Of a stretch of 64,000 bases of DNA, positions 53,266 to 62,363 are shown piece after piece. The notes under the pieces are model-generated. The model saw nothing but the letters and a program-made list of their open reading frames with translations, made no database searches and had not been told where the DNA came from. Source of the stretch: CALFBG01 sp045110315 (GTDB lineage: Bacteria > Bacteroidota > Bacteroidia > Chitinophagales > Saprospiraceae); NCBI GenBank assembly GCA_045110315.1, contig JBGCFY010000189.1:12127-76126 (forward strand). Direction: 5' to 3'. How positions within the stretch are numbered: the stretch's first letter is position 1; every line of letters begins with the position of its first letter. Position numbers and translations under genes: made by a program.

Positions 53266-55917
53266 CTAGCCTTCTTCTGCGGGTCTATTTCTAAATCCGA
53301 TAGATTTTCTGCTAAAGATAGAATCATTTTTATCCAAGCTGAAGGTTTTTACATCTTCCAAGGTTAATAATTTAACTCGATCCGGAGTACGATCTTTCGC
53401 TTCGAGATCTGCCAAGCGAAGATTTTGGTTCTTAATCACTTCCGTGACAATGTTTCGAATCGTTCGAGCATTTCCAAAATACTTATCTCGATACTCGTAT
53501 AAAAAGCCCAAGTAATTCGTTAAGTGTGCCTCGGCATCCGGTGCTAAAATGATTTCTTCTTTAGCAAACATTTGCGAAGCAATTTCCACCAATTCTTTCG
53601 GTTTATAATCTTCAAATTTTAACACCTTATCAAAACGAGAATTTAAGCCTGGATTAGCCTTCAAAAAGGCTTCCATATTATCGGGATAACCCGCCACGAA
53701 AATAAAGAAAGAACCTCTCAGGTCTTCCATGCGTTTTAATAAAGTTTGTACGGCTTCACTTCCAAAGTCTCCGTGCGAACCGCCCGCTACCGGCATCGTC
53801 AACGCATAAGCTTCGTCAATAAAAAGTACGCCACCCATCGCTTCGTCAATTTTCTCTGCCGTTTTGATGGCTGTTTGACCAACAAATCCTGCGACCAAGC
53901 CTTGGCGATCCGTTTCTACCATATGCCCGCGCTCTAAAACGCCTAAGGCTTTATAGATTTTTGTAAGAATCCGTGCAACGGTCGTTTTTCCCGTTCCTGG
54001 ATTTCCAATAAATACCGTATGCAAAAAGAAGTTGTTTAAAACATTTTTCCCCGTTTCGCGGTAATATCGCACCAAATTCACCAATTCACGAATTTGCTTT
54101 TTGATGCTTTCCATGCCAATCATTCCGTTCAACTCCGACATTGCCTTATCCAATAAAGCATTATCGACTGGAATAAAAGGTAATTCTCGTTTCGGTTTGA
54201 TGTTAATTTTTTGCACATCACTAATTTCAACCACTGAAATTTCCTCTTTACTTAACTCTCGAGGATTTTCGCCCGACATGACTCGTAAACCCAAATTGAC
54301 TTTCGCCTGTTCAATAATATCGTATACGAACCTTGCATTACCAAAAGATCGATCTCGACTTCGGTAGGCGTCAATTATAATATCGTCAATGAGAACTTTA
54401 GAAGCTGGTGTTAATACTACTTTCTTTTCTTCACAAGCAAAGTCAGATATCCGCGAAAGTTCCTGTGGCAAATAATCTGAGAATTCAAAATGAAGCTTGA
54501 AGCGAGATTTCAATCCTGGGTTAGAATCGAGAAAATGTTTCATTTCCTTTGGGTAACCGGCTACAATAACAGCCATATCTCCTTCACCATTCGACATTTC
54601 TTTAACTAAAATTTCGATCACTTCTCGACCAAAATCTTTACTATCGTCATTGGAGCGTGCCAAGGCGTAAGCTTCGTCAATGAAGAGGACACCACCACGT
54701 GCTTTCTCAATCGCTTCTTTTACTTTTGGGGCGGTTTGGCCAATGTATTCCCCAACCAAATCGACACGATCTACTTCGTGCACATGACCTTTAGATAACA
54801 GTCCCATTTTTTTATACAAGCGTCCCATCATTCCGGCGACGGTCGTTTTTCCCGTCCCTGGATGTCCAATAAAAACAGAATGGACGTTTATTTTTTCTTT
54901 TTCTTCTAATTTTTTTTCTTTTCGCAATTGCAAAAACTGGATATATTTAGAGTGATCTCGAACCCGTTCTTTAATTTCACTAAGTCCGATCAAGGAGTCA
55001 AGACTCACCATCACATCTTCGAAAGTCTTATCCTTATCATTCTCGTGCGTCAAGATAACTGGCGTCATCCGGTCTGGCAACAACACCGGTGCGATTCCTT
55101 CTTGGAAATCATCCGTTACTTCAAAAGGAATCACGGCCAATAGTCGATCCATAAAGATCAATTCTGCCGTATAGCGATCTTTTCGCCAAGAGCCTTTCAC
55201 GTTAGATCCCCATCCTGCGGTAATTCGGATCGTATCGGTTTTCTTTTCAATCAATTGCAGTCGAACAACTTGCCCTTTCAGTTCCCGAGCGTCGTTGTAA
55301 AACTTAGTGTATAGTTCGCACTGCCAAGATTTAGAAATGAAATTATTTCGAAGTTCGATGTCAACGTAAATATAACGAGTTTCCTCGCTGCTAAATTTCT
55401 GATAAAACATTCGATCGTCAACGCTTACATCATCGTAAGGACCTTCGTATAATTTTAGCGATTGAATATCTAAGTATGGATTATCAATGGTATTGATGAA
55501 ACTTCCTGCATCTTCGATGTAAAAATATTTGGTAGCAACTTTTTCCCCTTTCACCCAAGCCTCCCAATAGTAAGTACCCTTTTTCCAAAAAGAGCCTCCT
55601 TTTTTATTGCCCCAACCTTCTCGGATAAAAACAACATTATCATATTTACTAACTTTCCGAGAAAACGGTAATTCACAAACGATTTTGCGCCCTTTCTTGA
55701 GCGAGTAGCACTTTAACTCAACTTCGATTTCCCAATCTTCCTCATCAAATCGTTTATTATAAAACGATAACTCTGCGTAAACGTAAGTTGTCTCGTAGCG
55801 ATCAAATACTTGTCGGTATTTTTTCTTATTATCCGCAAGCCACTCCGTAGAAGAGTAGACTTTTAGTTCTCTAAACTTGAAATTATTCGAATCTGTATGT
55901 TTATAGCTTTCGGCCAT
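53266..55917 (-). CDS. Double CbxX/CfqX-type AAA+ ATPase with duplicated N-terminal beta module
   Basis: An 883-residue cytosolic protein. Two AAA+ domains of the CbxX/SpoVK type lie at about 300-565 and 588-850. Both are complete: Walker A GHPGTGKTT (351-359) and GNPGTGKTT (638-646), each followed by a GQT pore-like loop (YIGQT, FVGQT), Walker B VLFIDEAYAL in both, and a late SFGNAR / YFGNAR arginine motif. The first ~275 residues are two similar beta-rich modules (about 13-136 and 150-269), each centred on a GWG motif (REGWGNKKGGSF; TAGWGSNVKGSW) and with no family I recognise. No rubisco genes are near, so it is not a CbbX activase. It is divergent from the ClpB-like gene. Likely a substrate-remodelling hexamer; the target is not known. 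Confidence 0.85.
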   Translation of the reverse strand: MAESYKHTDSNNFKFRELKVYSSTEWLADNKKKYRQVFDRYETTYVYAELSFYNKRFDEEDWEIEVELKCYSLKKGRKIVCELPFSRKVSKYDNVVFIREGWGNKKGGSFWKKGTYYWEAWVKGEKVATKYFYIEDAGSFINTIDNPYLDIQSLKLYEGPYDDVSVDDRMFYQKFSSEETRYIYVDIELRNNFISKSWQCELYTKFYNDARELKGQVVRLQLIEKKTDTIRITAGWGSNVKGSWRKDRYTAELIFMDRLLAVIPFEVTDDFQEGIAPVLLPDRMTPVILTHENDKDKTFEDVMVSLDSLIGLSEIKERVRDHSKYIQFLQLRKEKKLEEKEKINVHSVFIGHPGTGKTTVAGMMGRLYKKMGLLSKGHVHEVDRVDLVGEYIGQTAPKVKEAIEKARGGVLFIDEAYALARSNDDSKDFGREVIEILVKEMSNGEGDMAVIVAGYPKEMKHFLDSNPGLKSRFKLHFEFSDYLPQELSRISDFACEEKKVVLTPASKVLIDDIIIDAYRSRDRSFGNARFVYDIIEQAKVNLGLRVMSGENPRELSKEEISVVEISDVQKINIKPKRELPFIPVDNALLDKAMSELNGMIGMESIKKQIRELVNLVRYYRETGKNVLNNFFLHTVFIGNPGTGKTTVARILTKIYKALGVLERGHMVETDRQGLVAGFVGQTAIKTAEKIDEAMGGVLFIDEAYALTMPVAGGSHGDFGSEAVQTLLKRMEDLRGSFFIFVAGYPDNMEAFLKANPGLNSRFDKVLKFEDYKPKELVEIASQMFAKEEIILAPDAEAHLTNYLGFLYEYRDKYFGNARTIRNIVTEVIKNQNLRLADLEAKDRTPDRVKLLTLEDVKTFSLDKNDSIFSRKSIGFRNRPAEEG

Positions 55918-56523
55918 AGTACCATTTTAAGGTAGAAATTTAGGTAAAAATTTATCCAAGGGGATGATCAAACTTATTACTTTTATTCTATTAAGACAAT
56001 TATTTAACAGAATAATCTGGCATTATTTTAAGTAAGTATTTCCCCTTACTCCCAATAATCATTTTTATCATATGATCTATTCCTCCTCCGAGCCATTTAA
56101 TACGGGAAAATCAGCCAAATAGTTCCTTTTTTGACAAAGTTGTTTTAAGTGGAGGGTAGAAAAGGAAAGAATAAGGTACGATTAACTTTCGAAGCTATGC
56201 TTAGCGTTTTTCACAACCCAGCAAGCAAAAAATACACAATTACCTAATAATCAATTTTTTACAAAAAAAATACAAAACTAAACCTTCTTCTACTATTCAG
56301 TTTTGAACCGCTTTTTCAGCAAATCAGAAACAGCGCCGTGGCTAAGCGTAGATGCAACAATGCTTACCCTCCCAAAAAGCTAAAAAGCAGGAAGACCATT
56401 CCTAAAACGGAAAGAATCTTTGAAATTGCATGATCAGTCTGTGTTTTATGAAATTGTACGTATATTTCGGGGAGAATTAATGAGCTACAAACTGAAATTG
56501 TTTTAAATAGATCCGATAAATTT
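55918..56523. other. 606 bp divergent control region of the two AAA+ genes
   Basis: This spacer separates the starts of the double-CbxX gene and the ClpB-like gene. The CbxX side has a full promoter match (55969-55999). On the ClpB side TAAATTTG occurs at 56517-56524, but it overlaps the GTG start and has a 16 base spacer to the nearest TTG, so it is probably not the promoter. Around 56144-56163 the words AAGTTGTTTTAA and TGGAGGGTAGAAAA recall the start of the dispersed repeat (3164), too weakly to call a copy. No other gene is supported. Confidence 0.5.
55969..55999 (-). promoter_or_regulatory. Bacteroidota-type promoter of the double-CbxX gene
   Basis: On the minus strand TTG (55999-55997), a 20 base spacer and TAAGTTTG (55976-55969) match the Bacteroidota consensus TTG-N19-21-TAnnTTTG. 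The predicted transcript starts about 45 bases before the ATG at 55917. Confidence 0.65.
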
Positions 56524-59500
56524 GTGATAAACGTCAATTTAAATATTCCCATTCTTGTCCAAAACCTGAAAATAGACGGCAAAAGCCACTATCATGTTCG
56601 TCCATTATTTAGACAATATCCAATCGCAACGAATCGGCGTTTTGACGGTGCGATTAGTCAATTTAAGAAAGAAGTTCGGCAATTGTTTAGAGGACTTACC
56701 AGTTATCGCTACAACATTGATGAATTATTATGGTTCAAATTCAACCCTGAATTTACTTACCAAACGCTAAAGGTTTCTTTTGCGCTTGGCAAACAATATG
56801 TCAATGGAAACATTGGTTTTGCAAGTTTTAAACTGCAAGGACTCCACATTGGGATTTTGCCAATTTTTAATAGTTATATGTTTATCATCCAAAGCGATAA
56901 AAAGTCGGAGGTAAACATTGAGCACAAAACGGCAACTATTGTCCAGGAATTGATGCGAATGTATAAAGCTGAAGCCGGTCCCAATTTCGATCCCACTCCG
57001 TTTTTTAGTCTTAAAGGAGAGTTTACCACAACTGTTTCCTTCAATGTCAATATCAATCCAGGGAAGTTTAGTTACGAGAAGGAAAATGAGGAATGGTTTT
57101 TTTCTAAAATGGGTCCAAATGCCGATTTTAACGGTGCCGACGAGATAGAGAAAGTCGCTTATGAATTAAACAGTCTTTATCCTTCAGAGATGAAGCGTGC
57201 CTTTTATCGCGAAGAACTCGTTACCCGTGTCCACAAAATTCTTTACCAAAGAGAACACACTCCCATCGTGCTCATCGGGAAAGAAGGGACTGGAAAACAT
57301 AGTTTAGTCCACGAAGCAGTATATCGTTATCTAGAAAAAAATAAAGACGTCAACGAAGTCAATCAGCAAAAACTTTGGCATCTTGATCCTACTCGAATCA
57401 TTGCGGGGATGAGTGTGGTCGGTTGGTGGCAAAAGCGATTTGAAGCTATTATCCATTACTTAAGGAATAACCATAAAAACCCGAGTATCAAAAAACCGGG
57501 TCCCGACAAGCTTTTAATTGATAACGTGGTGGCCATGCTGCGCATTGGAAAATCATCGCAAAATGCGTTAACGCTCAGTGACGTTTTAAAGCCGTACCTT
57601 GAAAAAAGACAACTGCAACTCGTACTCATTGCCTTACCCGAAGAATGGAAAATCATTCAAGAAAAAGATCGCCGTTTTAGTGACTTATTTCAAGTGATTC
57701 GCATTCAAGAGCCTTCGCCTACAGAAGCTGCAAAGATGGTTTTGGAACGCCGAAAGCAGTTAGAGTTAAGACACGAATGCGAGTTTTCGATTCAGGCCAT
57801 TAATCAACTTTTCACGATTCAGCGCAATTACCTCAAGCAAAGCGCTCTGCCTGGTAGTGTGGTCAAATTAATGGATCAACTCGCCGTTAAGTATAAATAC
57901 CAACAGATTGATATCCCCGAAGTGAGAGAAGAGTTTAAGTCTATTAGTGGCCTGAGTGACAGCATTTTTGACTACTCGATTTCATTTGAAAAAAAGCAAG
58001 TCTACGAAACTATTGCCTTGAGTTTGGTAGGACAACCCAAGGCTGCCGCCACCCTCAGCGAAGCTATCCACCTCATCAAAGCGCGCCTGACGAATCCCAA
58101 CAAGCCACTAGGTTCTTTTCTTTTTATTGGCCCAACGGGTGTGGGAAAAACACAAGCGGCCAAAGTATTAGCCAAGTACCTCAAGGGAAGCGAAGAGAAA
58201 CTGATTCGTTTTGACATGAACGAATATATCGACGAAGGTGCAGTACATCGCTTAATTGGAGATTATGACCATCCAGAAGGTCAACTTACGGGAAAAGTAC
58301 GCTACGAGCCTTTTGGAATTTTACTTTTAGATGAAATCGAAAAAGCACATCCCAAAGTACACGATCTGCTTTTGCAGGCACTGGATGATGGTAGATTAAC
58401 GGATAGCTTAGGGAGAACGGTTGATTTTTCGAATACGATTATTATTATGACTTCCAATGTTGGGGCAACAGAAACTGCCCAACGGCTTGGTTTTGAAACA
58501 AGCGCTACCAACAATGATGATATTTATAGAAAAGCTGGAGAGAATTTTTTCCGACCAGAATTTATCAATCGAATTGATAAAATTGTAATTTTTAAAGCAC
58601 TAGAACTACCACACATTCTCAATATTGCTCGATTACAAATCAAGGAGTTATTGCAACGAGATGGTTTTGTTCGACGAACGACTATTCTAAATATTTCTAA
58701 ACAAGCCGTGGAATGGGTGGCTCAACGAGGCTTTAATGCACAAATGGGCGGACGAGCTCTCAAGCGACAGATCGAAAAAGATTTAACGGCTTTGTCGGCA
58801 GAACAATTGATCTCTAGCTATAGTAATAATCCTATTCTTTTTGATATTTTATTGGAAAATCAGCAACTCGTGCCCAAGATCACCGAGTTGGAATTTGTGG
58901 AGTACATTGGCGAAGCTTGGTTGCCGCAACTTCCCGAAGAAGCTAGAGGGAAATCCTTTTACAATAAACTTTTACGTAAAGTAAATAAATTAGAAAAAGC
59001 CATTCAGTTGATGGAAGCTTCTCGCGAAGACCTCGATGAATTGATTGTCATTGGTAGCCAAAAAGGAGATCAACTGGACTGGCAATATTATCATTTTAAA
59101 GAACTGGTGGCTTCTTTGAAACAAAAAATCACCAACTTGTCGCTTGGTTTCCGAGATCGGTATTTTAAAGATGGACCAGCGATTCCCTTGCGACTCAAAC
59201 GAGGTAGTCCGTACACCAAGAAAGATTGGACGAGTAAAGCGCAGCGAGAAAATTACAAAGATCGTTTCTTCCAGCAAGAGGGTTTGTCCGAGATTAGAGA
59301 AATTTACAACTATGCATCTGCACAATTTGACAGTATGCAAACGGAGTTTATTGATACTTTTCTCAACGTTTCTTTTTTACAAATTTTCACCAAGGATTTC
59401 TTAGTTGGAAAAAGTGATCAACTCTTGATGCATTTTAAATCTTGCATCACAGGACTCGGCAAAGAAGAGATCAAAACCTTAATGAAACGCTACGTAGATT

Positions 59501-59826
59501 TATTTGACAATCTCGATATTCAATATCAAGTAAATTATAATAAAGCGACCATTGAAGTTATTTACCACGGGCTTTACCATTTGTTAAAAAGAGAAGCTGG
59601 TATTCACCTCTTCTACCTTGCCCACCAGAATCCTTTACCAATCAAACTAAGCATAACTTATCTGGATCGCAAAAGAGAAATTGTGGAGGAACTTAAAGTC
59701 ATTCGTATTTATGATGGACAAGCCACGCTTACTGATCTTCGAACTGGATTTACCAACGCAGCCAATATTACAACGGCGGAATTTAAACTTTTACTTTACG
59801 CCGGACTTGATCAAAGTATCCATTAA
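56524..59826 (+). CDS. ClpB/ClpA-like AAA+ ATPase with C-terminal PCRF-like domain
   Basis: A 1100-residue protein. Residues 1-190 are a beta-rich N-domain unlike the Clp N-domain. D1 (about 215-475) is degenerate: Walker A GKEGTGKH (252-259) has His for Ser/Thr and the Walker B region reads KLLIDNV with Asn after Asp. D2 (about 490-790) is intact: Walker A GPTGVGKT (536-543), Walker B GILLLDEIEKAH, sensor MTSNVGA, and RPEFINRID with its arginine. Residues 811-870 look like a coiled coil. About 970-1045 resembles the PCRF domain of RF1/RF2, notably YHLLKREAGIHLF and GLGKEEIKTLMKRYVDLF. There is no GGQ motif. The start is GTG 56524; no ATG precedes residue ~119. I infer a translation-linked unfoldase. 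Confidence 0.8.
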   Translation: MINVNLNIPILVQNLKIDGKSHYHVRPLFRQYPIATNRRFDGAISQFKKEVRQLFRGLTSYRYNIDELLWFKFNPEFTYQTLKVSFALGKQYVNGNIGFASFKLQGLHIGILPIFNSYMFIIQSDKKSEVNIEHKTATIVQELMRMYKAEAGPNFDPTPFFSLKGEFTTTVSFNVNINPGKFSYEKENEEWFFSKMGPNADFNGADEIEKVAYELNSLYPSEMKRAFYREELVTRVHKILYQREHTPIVLIGKEGTGKHSLVHEAVYRYLEKNKDVNEVNQQKLWHLDPTRIIAGMSVVGWWQKRFEAIIHYLRNNHKNPSIKKPGPDKLLIDNVVAMLRIGKSSQNALTLSDVLKPYLEKRQLQLVLIALPEEWKIIQEKDRRFSDLFQVIRIQEPSPTEAAKMVLERRKQLELRHECEFSIQAINQLFTIQRNYLKQSALPGSVVKLMDQLAVKYKYQQIDIPEVREEFKSISGLSDSIFDYSISFEKKQVYETIALSLVGQPKAAATLSEAIHLIKARLTNPNKPLGSFLFIGPTGVGKTQAAKVLAKYLKGSEEKLIRFDMNEYIDEGAVHRLIGDYDHPEGQLTGKVRYEPFGILLLDEIEKAHPKVHDLLLQALDDGRLTDSLGRTVDFSNTIIIMTSNVGATETAQRLGFETSATNNDDIYRKAGENFFRPEFINRIDKIVIFKALELPHILNIARLQIKELLQRDGFVRRTTILNISKQAVEWVAQRGFNAQMGGRALKRQIEKDLTALSAEQLISSYSNNPILFDILLENQQLVPKITELEFVEYIGEAWLPQLPEEARGKSFYNKLLRKVNKLEKAIQLMEASREDLDELIVIGSQKGDQLDWQYYHFKELVASLKQKITNLSLGFRDRYFKDGPAIPLRLKRGSPYTKKDWTSKAQRENYKDRFFQQEGLSEIREIYNYASAQFDSMQTEFIDTFLNVSFLQIFTKDFLVGKSDQLLMHFKSCITGLGKEEIKTLMKRYVDLFDNLDIQYQVNYNKATIEVIYHGLYHLLKREAGIHLFYLAHQNPLPIKLSITYLDRKREIVEELKVIRIYDGQATLTDLRTGFTNAANITTAEFKLLLYAGLDQSIH

Positions 59827-59835
59827 ACTATTCTT

Positions 59836-60369
59836 ATGAATTCGTACCAAATTACTACTGCCCGCTTGGGTTTGCGCAATTGGCAAACCGATGACTTGGC
59901 CGCTATGATTCGTTTGAATCAAGACGAAGCCGTCATGCGGTTTTTTCCTGGCTTGACCAGTCCAGAAGATACCAGCAATTTTATAAAAAAAATGCAAGCT
60001 CAATTTGCGGAAAGACAATACTGCTATTTTGCGGTGGATCGCTTGGATCAAGAGGCTTTTATTGGTTTCATTGGGCTTAGTTATCAAGACTATGAGAGTC
60101 CGTATACCCCAGCGGTAGATATTGGGTGGCGATTAGCACGATCAACCTGGAATCAAGGTTTTGCAACGGAGGGCGCGGTAGCTTGTTTGGACTATGCTTT
60201 TACGAAAATTGGTTTGGAAAAAGTGATTTCGATCGCTCCTGAGATCAATGTACCTTCTCAGCGCGTAATGGAAAAAATTGGAATGCAAAAGATTGGGAAT
60301 TTCAAACATCCGAAATTAGCAGAACATCCGAGGATTGAAAATTGTGTCGTTTATGAAAAACGTTTATAA
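59836..60369 (+). CDS. RimJ/RimL-type GNAT acetyltransferase
   Basis: A 177-residue protein of the GNAT subfamily that includes RimJ/RimL. Features are TARLGLRNWQTDDLAAMIRLN at about 8-28, a W-x-L-A-R-S-T-W-N-Q-G-F-A-T-E acetyl-CoA loop (WRLARSTWNQGFATEG) near 93-108, and a late VPSQRVMEKIGM segment. These enzymes acetylate N-termini or amino groups of small molecules. It starts 9 bases after the ClpB-like gene, so it may be co-transcribed. A ribosomal-protein acceptor would be of interest given the neighbour but is speculation. Confidence 0.88.
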   Translation: MNSYQITTARLGLRNWQTDDLAAMIRLNQDEAVMRFFPGLTSPEDTSNFIKKMQAQFAERQYCYFAVDRLDQEAFIGFIGLSYQDYESPYTPAVDIGWRLARSTWNQGFATEGAVACLDYAFTKIGLEKVISIAPEINVPSQRVMEKIGMQKIGNFKHPKLAEHPRIENCVVYEKRL

Positions 60370-60410
60370 ATAAGAAATGAAATAGCTAGGAAATAGAAAA
60401 CTTAATCAGA

Positions 60411-60593
60411 CTAAGCTGCTAACCAGTTGGTCATTTTAGGGTCGACTTTACAATCGGCGAGGTAGCGCCTCTTAAGTCGAAAAGGCGAAATTGGTAACGG
60501 CTCAGCGTGCTTTATTTCTAGAAAAAGCATCGTCAGCGGAACCAGTGGCTTAAGCGGAGGATTTACAATTTTAATCAGTTCGCTACCGAACAT
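60411..60593 (-). CDS. Possible small protein, not recognised
   Basis: A 60-residue frame rich in Pro, Leu and Lys (AEPLPISPFRLKRRYLADCK) in an otherwise empty spacer. It begins with ATG after an A/T-rich leader, as many Bacteroidota genes do, and does not overlap another gene. I recognise no family and cannot exclude that it is chance. Confidence 0.3.
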   Translation of the reverse strand: MFGSELIKIVNPPLKPLVPLTMLFLEIKHAEPLPISPFRLKRRYLADCKVDPKMTNWLAA

Positions 60594-60974
60594 ATTTAAT
60601 TATAGTTTATGATACCTTGACAAATCTGAAAATTAGTGACTATAGATTGCCTAAATATACCGTTTATTTTACCTTACAAATATATAACATATTCACCATA
60701 TTGTCAATGCTTGATTTTGGCGTTCTTTGCTTTTAGCTAAAGTTAGTGGAATAGACAAGCTATTTACAAGCTAAACGGGGCTTTTATGCCGTACATTTAC
60801 AAATATTTTTCCTTAAAAAAAGCAATTCCACCGCAGATAATAAAAACCTGACTACCAATTACTTGTACAACAATTAAAGTCTTATAAAATAGAACAAGTG
60901 CAAGAAATACGAGTTTGGAAGGTTAATTTTTGACAACGGAACAAATTATCACTTAAACATAATATCCTATTTGC

Positions 60975-61005
60975 TTGTTTAGAAGGGTGATAAAAATTAC
61001 TTTTG
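60975..61005 (+). promoter_or_regulatory. Bacteroidota-type promoter of the fdx-iscX-kdsC group
   Basis: TTG (60975-60977), a 20 base spacer and TACTTTTG (60998-61005) match TTG-N19-21-TAnnTTTG. The predicted leader is about 95 bases to the fdx ATG. Confidence 0.65.
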
Positions 61006-61105
61006 CAAAATTGAGAAAAGATTAATCTGTTTTATGTTGAGTGTTCTTTGCCAATTTTTTTAGTTTGAGTACACTGAGATAAAATACTAAATATAAATAA
61101 ATACT

Positions 61106-61447
61106 ATGGCTACGATCAAGTTTACTTTTGAAGATAGCAACATCAAGCCCGTCACCGTTGAAAATGTAGAAGAAGGCTATTCTATTTTGGAAATTGCCGA
61201 GGATAACGATGTACACTTAAACCACAATTGTGGAGGTGTTTGTGCGTGCAGTACTTGCCACGTTTACATTGAAAAAGGAGAAGACGTTTTGGAAGAAATT
61301 TCAGATAAAGAAGAAGATTTCATTGACCGTGCGATTAATCCAAAAATTGAATCTAGACTTGCTTGTCAGTGCGTCATTTTGGAAAATGCGGAGGAAATTC
61401 AAATTCAAATTCCAGATCAGTCAAGAATTATTGGGCACGAGCACTAA
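61106..61447 (+). CDS. fdx: 2Fe-2S ferredoxin (ISC type)
   Basis: A 113-residue electron carrier for iron-sulfur cluster assembly. The cluster ligands form the adrenodoxin/Fdx pattern C-x5-C-x2-C: Cys42, Cys48 and Cys51 (NCGGVCACSTCHVYI), with the fourth at Cys87 (RLACQC). The Cys-rich loop and length are those of IscFdx rather than plant ferredoxins. The gene is followed after 90 bases by iscX, so a role in Fe-S biogenesis is well supported. Confidence 0.93.
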   Translation: MATIKFTFEDSNIKPVTVENVEEGYSILEIAEDNDVHLNHNCGGVCACSTCHVYIEKGEDVLEEISDKEEDFIDRAINPKIESRLACQCVILENAEEIQIQIPDQSRIIGHEH

Positions 61448-61537
61448 GCGAATAGCGACTGGAATCATTATTAGCGAATGGTAGAAACTTAACTTACTTA
61501 AATACCATTCTTACACTAACTTTCAATTATAAATAAT

Positions 61538-61783
61538 ATGGCATTCAAAGATATAGATGATTTACCTATTAATTGGATAGATCACGAAGACATTGCGATG
61601 AAATTATACGACCGTTTTGGTGATGATTTTACGGAAGGTAAAATTTACCGGATTCGATTTACAGAATTAATCGAATGGGTTTTAGAAATTCCTGTTTTCG
61701 AGGGCAAACGCGAGGATTGCAGCGAAGGGCACCTAGAGCAAATTCAAGCGAAGTGGGTTCATGAATGGCGAGATAATCAATAG
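61538..61783 (+). CDS. iscX: Fe-S assembly protein IscX
   Basis: An 81-residue acidic protein of the IscX/YfhJ family, a small iron-binding modulator of IscS. The family features are visible: INWIDHEDIAMKLYDRFGDDF at about 11-31, IRFTELIEWVLEIPVF near 44-59, and a C-terminal IQAKWVHEW helix. It lies after ferredoxin and its stop is directly followed by the kdsC start with no gap, indicating one transcript. Confidence 0.88.
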   Translation: MAFKDIDDLPINWIDHEDIAMKLYDRFGDDFTEGKIYRIRFTELIEWVLEIPVFEGKREDCSEGHLEQIQAKWVHEWRDNQ

Positions 61784-62293
61784 ATGAATTACTTAGAAAA
61801 ATTTCGAGATATTAGCACTTTGATTTTCGACGTTGACGGAGTGCTGACCAATAGCAATTTATTGGTTTTAGAAAATGGTTCATTGCTTCGAACGATGCAT
61901 ACCAGAGATGGTTATGCGTTGAAACGAGCCGTTCAGAAAGGTTACCGCGTGTGTATCATCACGGGTGGTAAATCTCAGGGGGTCATCAAAAGATTGAATG
62001 GTTTGGGCATTACCGACGTCTTCGCCGGTGTATCCGATAAAATTTCTGTTTTCAATACTTACCTTAAAGATCAAGGCATTAGTGCCAAGGAAGTCCTTTA
62101 CATGGGAGATGATCTTCCGGATTGGGAAGTCATGCAACACGTCGCTCTGCCCTGCTGCCCGCAAGACGCAGCGCACGAAATTCTAGAAATTGCGTCCTAT
62201 GTTTCGCCGAAAGATGGTGGTACAGGTTGTGTGAGAGACGTAGTTGAGAAAGTATTGCGTTTGCACGGTAATTGGGTGGATACACAGTTGTAA
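61784..62293 (+). CDS. kdsC: KDO-8-phosphate phosphatase (KdsC, HAD family)
   Basis: A 169-residue HAD phosphatase that makes KDO for lipopolysaccharide. The nucleophile motif is FDVDGVLTN with Asp16 and Asp18. Later come ITGGKSQGV near 67-75 and the metal motif YMGDDLPDWEV near 106-116. It lacks a cap domain, as is normal for tetrameric KdsC. The start abuts the iscX stop. A related alternative is the YrbI-like phosphatase of N-acylneuraminate synthesis, since the families are close, but KDO is the default. Confidence 0.88.
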   Translation: MNYLEKFRDISTLIFDVDGVLTNSNLLVLENGSLLRTMHTRDGYALKRAVQKGYRVCIITGGKSQGVIKRLNGLGITDVFAGVSDKISVFNTYLKDQGISAKEVLYMGDDLPDWEVMQHVALPCCPQDAAHEILEIASYVSPKDGGTGCVRDVVEKVLRLHGNWVDTQL

Positions 62294-62363
62294 GCTTCTG
62301 CATAAAACAGTTCCGATAACACCTTAACGAATCACTTCCTAAAAGACGTTTGAACGAGCTATT

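Larger units (their letters stand above)
60370..61105. other. AT-rich spacer between the GNAT gene and fdx
   Basis: 736 bp with no supported gene except a weak 60-residue frame on the minus strand (60411-60593). The fdx promoter lies near its right end (60975-61005). No repeat or clear RNA fold was recognised. Confidence 0.45.

Noticed and set aside
53266..55917. CbbX rubisco activase
   Set aside because: Two ATPase domains plus an N-terminal module, and no rubisco genes in the window; only the AAA+ subtype is shared.
56517..56524. -7 box TAAATTTG as the promoter of the ClpB-like gene
   Set aside because: It overlaps the GTG start, so the transcript would begin inside the coding region, and the spacer to a TTG is too short.
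53266..59826. Type VI secretion (ClpV) or contractile injection locus
   Set aside because: No sheath, tube, baseplate or Tss genes are nearby, and the ClpB-like N-domain and C-terminus differ from ClpV.
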